From Candidatus Nanoarchaeia archaeon (GTDB taxonomy: Archaea; Nanobdellota; Nanobdellia; Woesearchaeales; SKIA01): a stretch of 64,000 nt of DNA. A program made the position numbers and the translations under genes. Positions 8,079 to 14,199 of this stretch are shown here, one piece after another; position 1 is the first letter of the stretch; every line of letters begins with the position of its first letter. Under the pieces are notes generated by a model. That model saw only the letters and a list, made by a program, of their open reading frames with translations. It made no database searches and was not told where the DNA came from. The DNA lies in contig JANQNG010000016.1 in the NCBI GenBank assembly GCA_028279685.1, positions 56,999 through 120,998 of the forward strand. Reading direction: 5' to 3'.

Positions 8079-8294
8079 ATGAAACGGAAGTTCAATATTA
8101 TTATTGAAAAAGGCGAAGATGGCTACTTGATTTCTGAAGTAGTTGAATTACCTGGCTGCCATACACAAGCAAAAACACACGATGAATTAATAAAAAGAAC
8201 AAAAGAAACCATCAGCCTTTATCTGAAAGAAAAGAAACCTCAAGACTCCAAGCAGACTTTTGTTGGATTGCAACAATTGGAGATTGAGGTCTAG
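8079..8294 (+). CDS. hicB: HicB-family antitoxin
   Basis: HicB antitoxins neutralise HicA mRNA interferases and often repress their own promoter. This 71-residue protein shows the degraded RNase-H-like HicB core: an opening strand pair (KFNIIIEKGEDGYLISEVVE), LPGCHTQAKTHDE, and a closing helix with TKETISLYL. The track starts at 8025. I choose the ATG at 8079 because a TATA box (CTATATAAAAAG) is centred about 26 bp before it, giving a leaderless transcript, and because family members start here. hicA follows after 2 bp. It lies inside the insertion at the taw1 3' end. Confidence 0.88.
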   Translation: MKRKFNIIIEKGEDGYLISEVVELPGCHTQAKTHDELIKRTKETISLYLKEKKPQDSKQTFVGLQQLEIEV

Positions 8295-8296
8295 TC

Positions 8297-8530
8297 ATGG
8301 CAAAATTACCTTTACTTTCTGCAAAAGAATTTATCAAAATTCTAAAGAAACTAAATTTCATATTCAAAAGGCAACAAGGCAGCCATATGTTTTTTGAACA
8401 CCCTGACGGCAGAACAACAATTGTTCCTCACCATGGAGGAGAAGATATCGATCGTGGCTTGCTCAATAAGATCATCAAGCATGACTTGCAGATGAAGAGA
8501 GATGACTTCTTAGAATATCTAAAAAATTAA
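8297..8530 (+). CDS. hicA: HicA-family mRNA interferase toxin
   Basis: HicA toxins have a small dsRNA-binding-like fold and cleave mRNA using one histidine. The 77-residue sequence has the typical opening (AKEFIKILKKLNF), the catalytic segment QQGSHMFFEH and the following TTIVPHHGGEDIDRGLLNKI. Length and order are normal and nothing is truncated. The antitoxin-first order with a 2-bp gap is common for hicBA, as is hicAB. The gene stops a few bases before the right 30-bp repeat. Confidence 0.9.
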   Translation: MAKLPLLSAKEFIKILKKLNFIFKRQQGSHMFFEHPDGRTTIVPHHGGEDIDRGLLNKIIKHDLQMKRDDFLEYLKN

Positions 8531-8534
8531 GAAA

Positions 8535-8564
8535 AAATCGAATTATGGAAAGACGATGGATGCT
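8535..8564 (+). repeat. right copy of the 30-bp taw1-end direct repeat
   Basis: Identical over 30 bp to 7564-7593. Its final two bases form part of the stop codon of the convergent gene 8563-8862, which is what an uninterrupted taw1 end would have done. Confidence 0.9.
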
Positions 8565-8862
8565 AATGGAAATTCCCTAAGACCGCATCAATCGTTTGGC
8601 TATGTTCAAGAGGGCTCTCCACAAGATCTCCATCTACTTTATCGATAACAACAAGCTTGGTTGGGACAACCTCATAACGTCTGTCCTTGTTCTCCACACT
8701 TTCAAAATCGCAGCTCACTTTAGTTTCCCAAAGAGGAAAACACTGTCTATGGAGTCCTGTATCTTTACTGACGATTTCTGCAAAAACTTCGTCATCATCA
8801 TATATGGTCGTTTTGACCCTTCCTTCATCATACGTTCCTTCATGTATAGTTCTGTATACCAT
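8563..8862 (-). CDS. small acidic protein of unknown function
   Basis: This 99-residue soluble protein begins MVYRTIHEGTYDEGRVKTTI and looks like a run of short beta strands with many acidic residues. I do not recognise a family. The ATG follows a TATA-like ATTTATTTACC by about 26 bp, supporting the start. Its stop overlaps the right boundary repeat of the insertion. Before the insertion it would have been convergent and overlapping with taw1. Confidence 0.65.
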   Translation of the reverse strand: MVYRTIHEGTYDEGRVKTTIYDDDEVFAEIVSKDTGLHRQCFPLWETKVSCDFESVENKDRRYEVVPTKLVVIDKVDGDLVESPLEHSQTIDAVLGNFH

Positions 8863-9034
8863 CCGGGAGAGGAAAACGGAAGGGTAAATAAATGTTACTG
8901 TTTTTAAGAGATTCTTTGCGAAAGATTTGAATATTCTTGAAATACTCGTACTTCAGACGGCTTTATATACTCTTTAAAACACTACAGATGATTTAACCAA
9001 TATGCTTAAATAGTATTTTCTTATCTCATCCCTC

Positions 9035-9502
9035 ATGAAATTCCCTTCGTATTTCGATAATGAAACTGCAGCAGCAGTTCTGAACCTCGCTATGAAGAGC
9101 TATAGAAGGATATTTAACCTTCCTCCTTACGCTGCAGAAACTAAAATAGATGTTAATTCGGAGCGCAATTACATAAAATCAACGAGCGTCTCGTTTAGTT
9201 ATAAATTGAAATTTGAAAGGGATATTGTTCGCGGCATAGGGAGACAATCTTGTTGGAAAGAGGAAATTTCTGAAGAAAACGGAAATATTGTTTTTACCAG
9301 AAACAACTTGACCACGATAACTTTAGAAAGAAGAAGTAGAAGATTTGTCTTCACAACTAGAGACAATCCTCATCTTAGTGTTATTCAGACTGTTATTGCA
9401 GCATATCTCTTTGGAAACAAAAGTATGTCTGAAGATGAGTCTTTTATAGACCAATCCGAAGCAAACGAAGATTATATGCCAAAAGTATCCGAAAATTCCT
9501 GA
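9035..9502 (+). CDS. hypothetical protein
   Basis: A 155-residue soluble protein of unknown family. The middle looks like alternating beta strands (STSVSFSYKLKFERDIV, NIVFTRNNLTTITLERR), followed by a helix and a charged tail. The ATG is 26 bp after the TATA-like TTAAATAG at 9006-9013, so the transcript is probably leaderless. Its last 31 bp overlap the end of the convergent regulator gene. No neighbour suggests a role. Confidence 0.7.
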   Translation: MKFPSYFDNETAAAVLNLAMKSYRRIFNLPPYAAETKIDVNSERNYIKSTSVSFSYKLKFERDIVRGIGRQSCWKEEISEENGNIVFTRNNLTTITLERRSRRFVFTTRDNPHLSVIQTVIAAYLFGNKSMSEDESFIDQSEANEDYMPKVSENS

Positions 9503-9741
9503 ATGCGCTTAAATTCTGAGACAAACTGATGACCTTTATCAAGAATAGCAACCATTTTGCCTTGTTTCCATTCAATCTCTTCTATCATCTTATTTTTTCT
9601 TAGTTCATTGAGATACTCTGTCATCTTTTTGTGAGATAGGTTCGACTTGTAAAGTAAGTGTGTAGGTTTGATTTTACCTCCTTTTTCCTGGATGGCGATC
9701 AACATGTCGTTGATGATTTCGATTTTTGTTCTTCTTACCAT
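9472..9741 (-). CDS. archaeal winged-helix regulator (HTH_45-like)
   Basis: An 89-residue single-domain winged-helix protein. The pattern RRTKIEIINDMLIAIQEKGG, then THLLYKSNLSHKKMTEYLNEL, then a wing ending in LDKGHQFVSEFKRI, matches the small archaeal DNA-binding family PF14947. I use the ATG at 9741 because family members start with this M-x-RRTK; an ATG at 9747 is equally in frame. The gene starts inside the end of the upstream membrane gene (about 70 bp overlap), so the pair is co-transcribed. The membrane protein may sense a signal passed to this regulator, but that is inferred from position only. Confidence 0.8.
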   Translation of the reverse strand: MVRRTKIEIINDMLIAIQEKGGKIKPTHLLYKSNLSHKKMTEYLNELRKNKMIEEIEWKQGKMVAILDKGHQFVSEFKRIQEFSDTFGI

Positions 9742-10423
9742 AAGCATGCCTTCTTGTAGTAATCATAATAAAAGTTATCAACAGAAGTATAAATCCTGCT
9801 AATTGGAAACATTCTCCTATAAAATACTGTATACTATTCATTGTACTGAATATAAAGAGGATCTGGCTGATAAAGACCATGAGGAATGATAATGCCACAA
9901 GCATAGAACGTACTCCTTTCTTCTGGAGGTGATTGCTAAAAAAATGATAGGTAATAAAGATAAGCAAAAACGTTGTTACTAAGTGAAATAATGCTACACT
10001 ATGAACTGCCTGAAATGCTATCAACAAAGTGAAAAAGGTAAGCAGCAGTATCACTTTGATATCTTTTATTCGCAATGCAACAATCGCAAGGATGAGCATA
10101 GCGAAAAGCATCAAGATGATGAATCCGAGCATGCCATAATATTTGAATAGCAGAAATGCTAGTTTATCATGCACAATAAAAACAAAAGGACCTATTACCT
10201 TTCCCACCATACTCATGTAAATGCAGATATACATAACAATTTTTACTACAAATGCCAATGCGAGCAGCAGAAATGATAAGGAGAAAAAAAAATATTTTTT
10301 TTCTTTGGTAAAGTGATAAGCCTTAAAGCTGAAGAATGCAATCAATAACGCGGTGATTATCGTGAACAAGTCAAAGAATGAATCAACCCCATAGAACCAT
10401 TGTGGCCCACAACTTACCTGCAT
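9674..10423 (-). CDS. seven-helix membrane protein paired with a winged-helix regulator
   Basis: A 249-residue protein with about seven hydrophobic helices (for example FFDLFTIITALLIAFFSF and FIILMLFAMLILAIVAL) and a basic cytoplasmic tail rich in Arg, His and Lys. The start is supported by CTTTAAAAATT about 28 bp upstream. The last 25 or so codons overlap the next gene in another frame, so the basic tail may be a by-product of the overlap. No enzymatic motif is visible. Membrane protein plus small winged-helix protein pairs recur in related archaea and may form a sensor unit. Confidence 0.72.
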   Translation of the reverse strand: MQVSCGPQWFYGVDSFFDLFTIITALLIAFFSFKAYHFTKEKKYFFFSLSFLLLALAFVVKIVMYICIYMSMVGKVIGPFVFIVHDKLAFLLFKYYGMLGFIILMLFAMLILAIVALRIKDIKVILLLTFFTLLIAFQAVHSVALFHLVTTFLLIFITYHFFSNHLQKKGVRSMLVALSFLMVFISQILFIFSTMNSIQYFIGECFQLAGFILLLITFIMITTRRHAYGKKNKNRNHQRHVDRHPGKRR

Positions 10424-10521
10424 AATAGTAGCATACTAAATGAATTTTTAAAGATTATGAATTCGAAAACTGAATCAATACTGCAGATCGTTTATATATT
10501 GTTCTCGCAAGAAAAACATAT

Positions 10522-10528
10522 GGGGGTG
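10522..10528 (+). promoter_or_regulatory. strong Shine-Dalgarno deciding the start of a 36-residue ORF
   Basis: GGGGGTGA lies 6 bp before an ATG at 10535 and is complementary to the usual archaeal 16S 3' end. A TATA box (TTTATATATT, 10491-10500) places transcription start near 10522. The upstream ATGs of the tracked ORF would therefore not be in the transcript. Confidence 0.65.
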
Positions 10529-10534
10529 ACTTAC

Positions 10535-10645
10535 ATGAAAATGAGAGAAGTGCATACATTAGTAGAAGAATTACAGGCTCAAGGACATTTTGACAATGAT
10601 CATGCGGCGTTTATGAAAGCATATCTTGAAGAAGCAACCATATGA
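10535..10645 (+). CDS. small 36-residue protein
   Basis: The tracked 81-residue ORF starts far upstream, inside the divergent promoter. Promoter and ribosome-binding-site positions instead favour MKMREVHTLVEELQ..., 36 residues, ending YLEEATI. It is predicted to be one amphipathic, acidic helix. No family is recognised. It is a good candidate for a genuine microprotein because both a TATA box and an unusually good ribosome binding site point at the same ATG. Confidence 0.55.
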   Translation: MKMREVHTLVEELQAQGHFDNDHAAFMKAYLEEATI

Positions 10646-10686
10646 ATTACCACATATTTTTTAAACATTGATGATTAACGGAATGT

Positions 10687-11460
10687 ATGAGGATTTCCCT
10701 TGACATCAACAAAACCGTGGATCAAAATGCTCAAGTTTATTTTGAATTAGCTAAGAAATCTCGGAAGAAAGGAAAAGGAGCAGCTGAAGCTGTGCAAAAA
10801 GCAAAAGATAATTTAATTAAGGTCAAAGAAGAAAAGCCTGTAGCAAAAGAAAAGAAAGAAAAACGTAAGAAAGTATGGTATGAGAAATTCCGATGGTTTG
10901 TAAGCTCAGATGGTTTCTTAGTGATTGCTGGCCGTGATGCTACTACAAACGAAATTGTAGTGAAGAAACACACTGACAAAGATGATTTTGTGTTTCATAC
11001 TGAAATGGCAGGTAGTCCTTTTGTTGTTATTAAATTCGATAGTCATGATGGAGAAATTCCTAATTCTACAAAGGAAGAAGCTGCTATGTTTTGCGTTGGT
11101 ATGTCAAGAGCATTCAAGCAAGGTTACGCTAATGCAGAATGCTATATGATTAAGCCCGACCAGGTTTCGAAGAAAGCTGCCGCTGGAGAGTATATGGGAC
11201 GAGGATCGTTTATGATCTATGGGGAAAGAAAATATTTCAATCCTGAAGTGAAATTGGGAGTTTGTATTCATGAAGAGAAGATTATGTGCGCACCTCTGGC
11301 CGCTGTAAAAAAACATAAAGAGTTTTTGGAGATTATGCAAGGCAATGATAAGGCTTCTGATGTTGCAAAGACAATTAGAGCAAAACTAGGCTATGATGAC
11401 CTAGATGATATTATTGCAGTGTTACCTCCTGGAAAATGCGCAATAAAAAAGAAGCGTTAA
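10687..11460 (+). CDS. RqcH/NEMF C-terminal half: coiled coil plus NFACT-R domain
   Basis: NFACT proteins (RqcH, Rqc2, NEMF) act on stalled large ribosomal subunits. This 257-residue ORF begins with the second coiled-coil arm (SLDINKTVDQNAQVYFELAK), then a Lys-rich linker, then the NFACT-R domain from about residue 64 (WYEKFRWFVSSDGFLVIAGRD, then FVFHTEMAGSPFVVIK). The N-terminal half is encoded separately at 31242-32348. The break falls exactly between the two coiled-coil arms, so the two products could rejoin as a heterodimer. The start lies 26 bp after ATTTTTTAAAC. The gene looks intact, not decayed. Confidence 0.88.
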   Translation: MRISLDINKTVDQNAQVYFELAKKSRKKGKGAAEAVQKAKDNLIKVKEEKPVAKEKKEKRKKVWYEKFRWFVSSDGFLVIAGRDATTNEIVVKKHTDKDDFVFHTEMAGSPFVVIKFDSHDGEIPNSTKEEAAMFCVGMSRAFKQGYANAECYMIKPDQVSKKAAAGEYMGRGSFMIYGERKYFNPEVKLGVCIHEEKIMCAPLAAVKKHKEFLEIMQGNDKASDVAKTIRAKLGYDDLDDIIAVLPPGKCAIKKKR

Positions 11461-11669
11461 GCTCCTAGGAATCGTAGCACTTCATAGACTAGGAAGACAG
11501 GCCAGATGATTGCTTTAATGAATCCTAGTACGCCAACCCAAAACCCTGTTGCTGTCGAGAGATAATAAATCAATGCTCCTATGAACCCTAATCCATAGAT
11601 TGCGCCTCCGCAATGCTCTTTGCAACTTACACTACATTCTTTTATTTTCTTTTTAGCTTTTTTTCTCAT
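11457..11669 (-). CDS. small membrane protein
   Basis: A 70-residue protein with a basic N-terminus holding three cysteines (CSVSCKEHC), a helix (GGAIYGLGFIGALIYYLSTA) and a second helix (GFIKAIIWPVFLVYEVLRFL). The Lys-rich start and two helices suggest an inner-membrane hairpin with the cysteines inside. The start overlaps the upstream DUF523 gene by 4 bp (ATGA), so they form an operon. Its end overlaps the convergent NFACT-R gene by 4 bp. Function unknown. Confidence 0.72.
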   Translation of the reverse strand: MRKKAKKKIKECSVSCKEHCGGAIYGLGFIGALIYYLSTATGFWVGVLGFIKAIIWPVFLVYEVLRFLGA

Positions 11670-12085
11670 AATAACACCTCATCTTCAGTAAATACTTTAA
11701 TATTATTCTTTTTTAAGAGTTTAGCAAATATACCATCACCGTTAATTAATGTTCCGGAAAAAGTACCGTCATAGATCTTTCCAGAACCACAAGAAGGAGA
11801 TTTTGCTTTTATGATTGCTTCATCACAATTTGCGAGTAAAGCAATTTTTAATGCTTCTTCTGCACCTCTCTCAAAATGAGCAGTAACATCTTCTCCTTTT
11901 TTTGTAAAAAATTTATTCCCTTTTTGCTCAGCAGGAGTTCTCGGCGTCGTTAAACCACCTAATTGTTCTGGGCAAACAGGAATAGCATCTCCTTGCTTTA
12001 CTAGTTCCACAATTTTCTGGCAAGGTCTCGCTTCACCATCCCATCTGCAACGTATCCCTGCCAAACAAGCACTCACCACTTTCAT
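11666..12085 (-). CDS. DUF523 (YbbK-like) family protein
   Basis: A 139-residue member of DUF523: it starts with VVSACLAGIRCRWDG, continues with PVCPEQLGGLTTPRTPAE, and has the Cys motif KSPSCGSGKIYDGTFSGTL. The conserved cysteines suggest metal or Fe-S binding. The biochemical role of the family is not established to my knowledge. The ATG is about 29 bp after TTTAAATATT. It is the first gene of a two-gene operon with the small membrane protein. Confidence 0.88.
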   Translation of the reverse strand: MKVVSACLAGIRCRWDGEARPCQKIVELVKQGDAIPVCPEQLGGLTTPRTPAEQKGNKFFTKKGEDVTAHFERGAEEALKIALLANCDEAIIKAKSPSCGSGKIYDGTFSGTLINGDGIFAKLLKKNNIKVFTEDEVLL

Positions 12086-12217
12086 ACTAAGAACACAGTA
12101 TCTCTGTATTTAAATATTCCCAAAGCGTGTCGTGATTTTCACGGAAAATCTTGAGAAAGTTATATGAAACAAAGCTTAAATATCACAATATGATTAATAC
12201 ACAAGTTTTAAATATTG

Positions 12218-12233
12218 GTAAGGCACACCTTAC
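12218..12233. promoter_or_regulatory. palindromic operator of the AbrB/RelE-type module
   Basis: GTAAGGCACACCTTAC is a 16-bp near-perfect palindrome located between the TATA box (TTTTAAATATT, 12206-12216) and the expected transcription start. It is placed to block initiation and is the likely autoregulatory site of the antitoxin. Confidence 0.65.
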
Positions 12234-12246
12234 TGTAGGTGATACC

Positions 12247-12513
12247 ATGGATTTTGCCATAGCCAAAATAAGTACCAAAGGCCAGATCGTGATTCCAACG
12301 TCTATGAGAGAAGACATTGCAAAAGGCGATGAATTTCTCATGGTCAAAAAGAAAGGGAATATTCTATTGAAGAATATGAAAAGTGTTGCAGAAGATCTGA
12401 AAGATGATTTGAAATTTGCTCAGAAAACTGATGAAGCTTGGAAGAGAATAAAAGCAGGAAAAGGTATTAGAATGGATTTTGATGAATTCATCAACGAGAT
12501 GAAAAAGTGGTAG
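12247..12513 (+). CDS. AbrB/SpoVT-domain antitoxin
   Basis: An 88-residue protein with an N-terminal swapped-hairpin AbrB domain (AKISTKGQIVIPTSMREDIA, then GDEFLMVKKKGNILLKNM) and a charged C-terminal tail that would wrap the toxin. The track starts at 12151. I choose the ATG at 12247, since AGGTGAT lies just before it and the promoter is at 12206-12233. The stop overlaps the toxin start by 7 bp, typical of translational coupling in toxin-antitoxin pairs. Confidence 0.85.
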   Translation: MDFAIAKISTKGQIVIPTSMREDIAKGDEFLMVKKKGNILLKNMKSVAEDLKDDLKFAQKTDEAWKRIKAGKGIRMDFDEFINEMKKW

Positions 12514-12749
12514 ACATAATATTTGACCCTTTATTCAAGAAAAAATTCAAGAAGATAACAGATAAAAAAATCAAAGAAAAAATAATCAAACAAATTTCTA
12601 AAATAAGAAGTAATCCTAAAATAGGAAAACCAATGATGTATGAAAGAAAAAGTACAAGAGAATTATATATTGCTCCTTATAGATTATCATACGAAGTCAA
12701 AAGAAATATCGTCTATGTTCTTGCATTGTATCACAAAGACAAACAATGA
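12507..12749 (+). CDS. RelE/ParE-family toxin
   Basis: An 80-residue RelE-fold protein: FDPLFKKKFKKITDKKIKEKI (first two helices), ISKIRSNPKIGKPM, then strands ELYIAPYRLSYEV and VYVLALYHKDKQ. These match archaeal RelE toxins that cleave mRNA on the ribosome. It starts with GTG inside the end of the antitoxin gene. The Arg and the C-terminal YHKDKQ are in the usual places for active members. Nothing suggests inactivation. Confidence 0.82.
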   Translation: MVDIIFDPLFKKKFKKITDKKIKEKIIKQISKIRSNPKIGKPMMYERKSTRELYIAPYRLSYEVKRNIVYVLALYHKDKQ

Positions 12750-12799
12750 CTAACCAGTCTTTAAATTTCTATCAAAGAAATTAGAATAACAGAATAATC

Positions 12800-13225
12800 T
12801 CAGTGTCCTCTTTTGTATTGGATCTCTTCTTGGCGAGTGATAATACCATCTCTATTATAATCCATATCTATACACACCCAAAAGCAAAGTTTTGTCTTTG
12901 ATTCCTCATCTAAATGATGAAGAGCTGGTTTATCTGAAAAGAATAATATTTTTTCTTCGTTTTGATAACTTTGATCAATCAGAAAATAACCAAATTGTAC
13001 AGCATCAGATTTTACCGCTCTTGCAGTAGCAGGAGTCATCCAATAGCCACAGAAATTTTCTACTTTGTCAGTTCCTAAGAATCTCTCTATTCTCTTGTTT
13101 GGTGTAGCAGCCTCATAATAAATTCTTCTTTCTGTCTTTTGAAATTGCCAAGCAGCACATCCTGTCAAGAAAGGAACACTTAACGCAAACATACCGATCC
13201 CGAAAAGCAGTGGTTTCACCCTCAT
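12800..13225 (-). CDS. lipoprotein with a C-terminal EF-hand loop
   Basis: A 141-residue exported protein. Residues 1-25 form a signal peptide ending in a lipobox-like LTGC, so it is probably lipid-anchored on the outside. The C-terminus contains DYNRDGIITRQE, a textbook 12-residue EF-hand calcium loop (D1, N3, D5, G6, I8, E12). Only one loop is present. I use the ATG at 13225, about 29 bp after TTATATAGG, instead of the tracked GTG at 13237. Function unknown; calcium binding is a motif-based inference. Confidence 0.72.
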   Translation of the reverse strand: MRVKPLLFGIGMFALSVPFLTGCAAWQFQKTERRIYYEAATPNKRIERFLGTDKVENFCGYWMTPATARAVKSDAVQFGYFLIDQSYQNEEKILFFSDKPALHHLDEESKTKLCFWVCIDMDYNRDGIITRQEEIQYKRGH

Positions 13226-13355
13226 TTCAAATAGCACAAAAACATTATCCTATATAAGCCTTTCAATATCATCACTATTCCACAGTCCTCACAATTTTTT
13301 CGATATAGAAAAAAAATGGAAAAACATATTTATATCACAACAATTCTATCTTCTT

Positions 13356-13925
13356 ATGAAATTAATTCTGACAAGACATGGCATCACCATTGAAAATGAG
13401 CGAGGAGTCTTACAAGGCCATCTCCCAGGGAATCTTTCTCATTTAGGAAAAGAACAAGTAAAAAGATTAGCGATGAGACTCAAAGATGAACACATTGATG
13501 CCATCTATTCAAGCGATCTCAAGAGAGCAGCTCATACCACAAGAGAGATAGCTCATTATCACCCTGACGCACATATCTATTTTTCTGAGAATTTAAGAGA
13601 GCTAGATTGGGGTTCCTTATCAGGAAAAGCCAAACCGTTATCTCCTGAAGACATTCCTGATGATGTGGAGAGCGCAAATTCCATCAGAACACGCAGTGAG
13701 CGCTTTATTCAGACGCTAATCCAAAATCATCACAATCAAACCGTTCTTGTTGTGGCTCATGACTCTTTCAATAGATACTTGATGTCTGTGATTATGAAGA
13801 AAAATATCCAAGAACTCTCAAAAGAGCTTGGGAAACATCATCATACCTCTATAAGTATCTTTGAAATAGATGAAGATAAAAATCATACCGTACATCTGCT
13901 CAATTGTGATAAGCATTTGAGATAA
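13356..13925 (+). CDS. histidine phosphatase superfamily protein (phosphoglycerate mutase-like)
   Basis: A 189-residue branch-1 histidine phosphatase. The catalytic LTRHG motif is at residues 4-8, the QGHLPGNLSHLGKEQ segment follows, the ELDWG motif with the acid is in the middle, and VVAHDSF supplies the second histidine. All catalytic residues are present, so it should be active on a phosphoester, possibly an alpha-ribazole- or phosphoglycerate-type substrate that I cannot specify. A TATA box (ATATTTATATC) lies about 26 bp upstream of the ATG, giving a leaderless transcript. Confidence 0.88.
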   Translation: MKLILTRHGITIENERGVLQGHLPGNLSHLGKEQVKRLAMRLKDEHIDAIYSSDLKRAAHTTREIAHYHPDAHIYFSENLRELDWGSLSGKAKPLSPEDIPDDVESANSIRTRSERFIQTLIQNHHNQTVLVVAHDSFNRYLMSVIMKKNIQELSKELGKHHHTSISIFEIDEDKNHTVHLLNCDKHLR

Positions 13926-13931
13926 TTATTC

Positions 13932-14036
13932 ATGGACGCTGCAGAGAATAAGGCAACTCCACTTCGCTCCGTTTCCTTATGAACCTTTGGCCTACTTGAC
14001 ACTGTCGGTCAAGTAGCCCTGATTAATGTAGAAGAT
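13932..14036. repeat. partial copy of the dispersed element next to tRNA-Ala, with an 11-bp duplication
   Basis: ATGGACGCTGC at 13932-13942 repeats the 3' end of the tRNA-Ala gene and the base after it (14037-14047). Between them lies a half-copy of the dispersed element: arm AAGGCAACTCCAC, then the box GCTCCGTTTCCTTAT also seen at 39844. The matching second arm and box are missing. It looks like an element that inserted at the tRNA 3' end and then lost one side. Confidence 0.5.
13992..14016. other. 9-bp perfect hairpin
   Basis: CTACTTGAC and GTCAAGTAG pair around a 7-nt loop (ACTGTCG). It lies 22 bp beyond the tRNA-Ala 3' end on the minus strand and could be a processing or termination structure. 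There is no T run next to it. Confidence 0.45.
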
Positions 14037-14037
14037 A

Positions 14038-14111
14038 TGGACGCTGCGGGATTCGCACCCGCGGCCTCTTCGTTGCGAACGAAGCACTCTACTAGACTGA
14101 GCTAAGCGCCC
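14038..14111 (-). tRNA. tRNA-Ala(CGC)
   Basis: Reading the minus strand, the acceptor GGGCGCT pairs with AGCGTCC including the G3-U70 pair that identifies alanine tRNA. The anticodon arm is CTTCG-TTCGCAA-CGAAG (anticodon CGC), the T stem is GCGGG/CCCGC and the discriminator is A. No intron is present and CCA is not encoded. The T loop reads TGCGAAT, so position 55, nearly always U, is G here. Confidence 0.92.
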
Positions 14112-14199
14112 TTCTTTTCTAATGTGTTTTTCTGAGTGCATATAAATATTTTCATACTAAACGCTCGGCGTTTATCATCCGGAGGTCTACTCAATAAAT

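Larger units (their letters stand above)
7594..8564 (+). mobile_element. 971-bp insertion carrying tRNA-like genes and HicBA, framed by a 30-bp direct repeat
   Basis: The segment between the two 30-bp repeats contains a truncated tRNA-like copy, an intron-containing tRNA-Ser-like gene, two copies of a terminator-like repeat and the hicB-hicA pair. Deleting one repeat plus the insert restores a taw1 that ends GATGGATGCTAA. That stop overlaps the stop of the convergent gene at 8563-8862, a compact ancestral layout. No transposase or integrase is encoded, so movement would need help in trans or homologous recombination. The boundaries are seen directly; mobility is inferred. Confidence 0.75.

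Noticed and set aside
10400-10534. The upstream extension of the tracked 81-residue ORF.
   Set aside because: It overlaps the divergent promoter and lies upstream of the TATA box at 10491 that would transcribe it.
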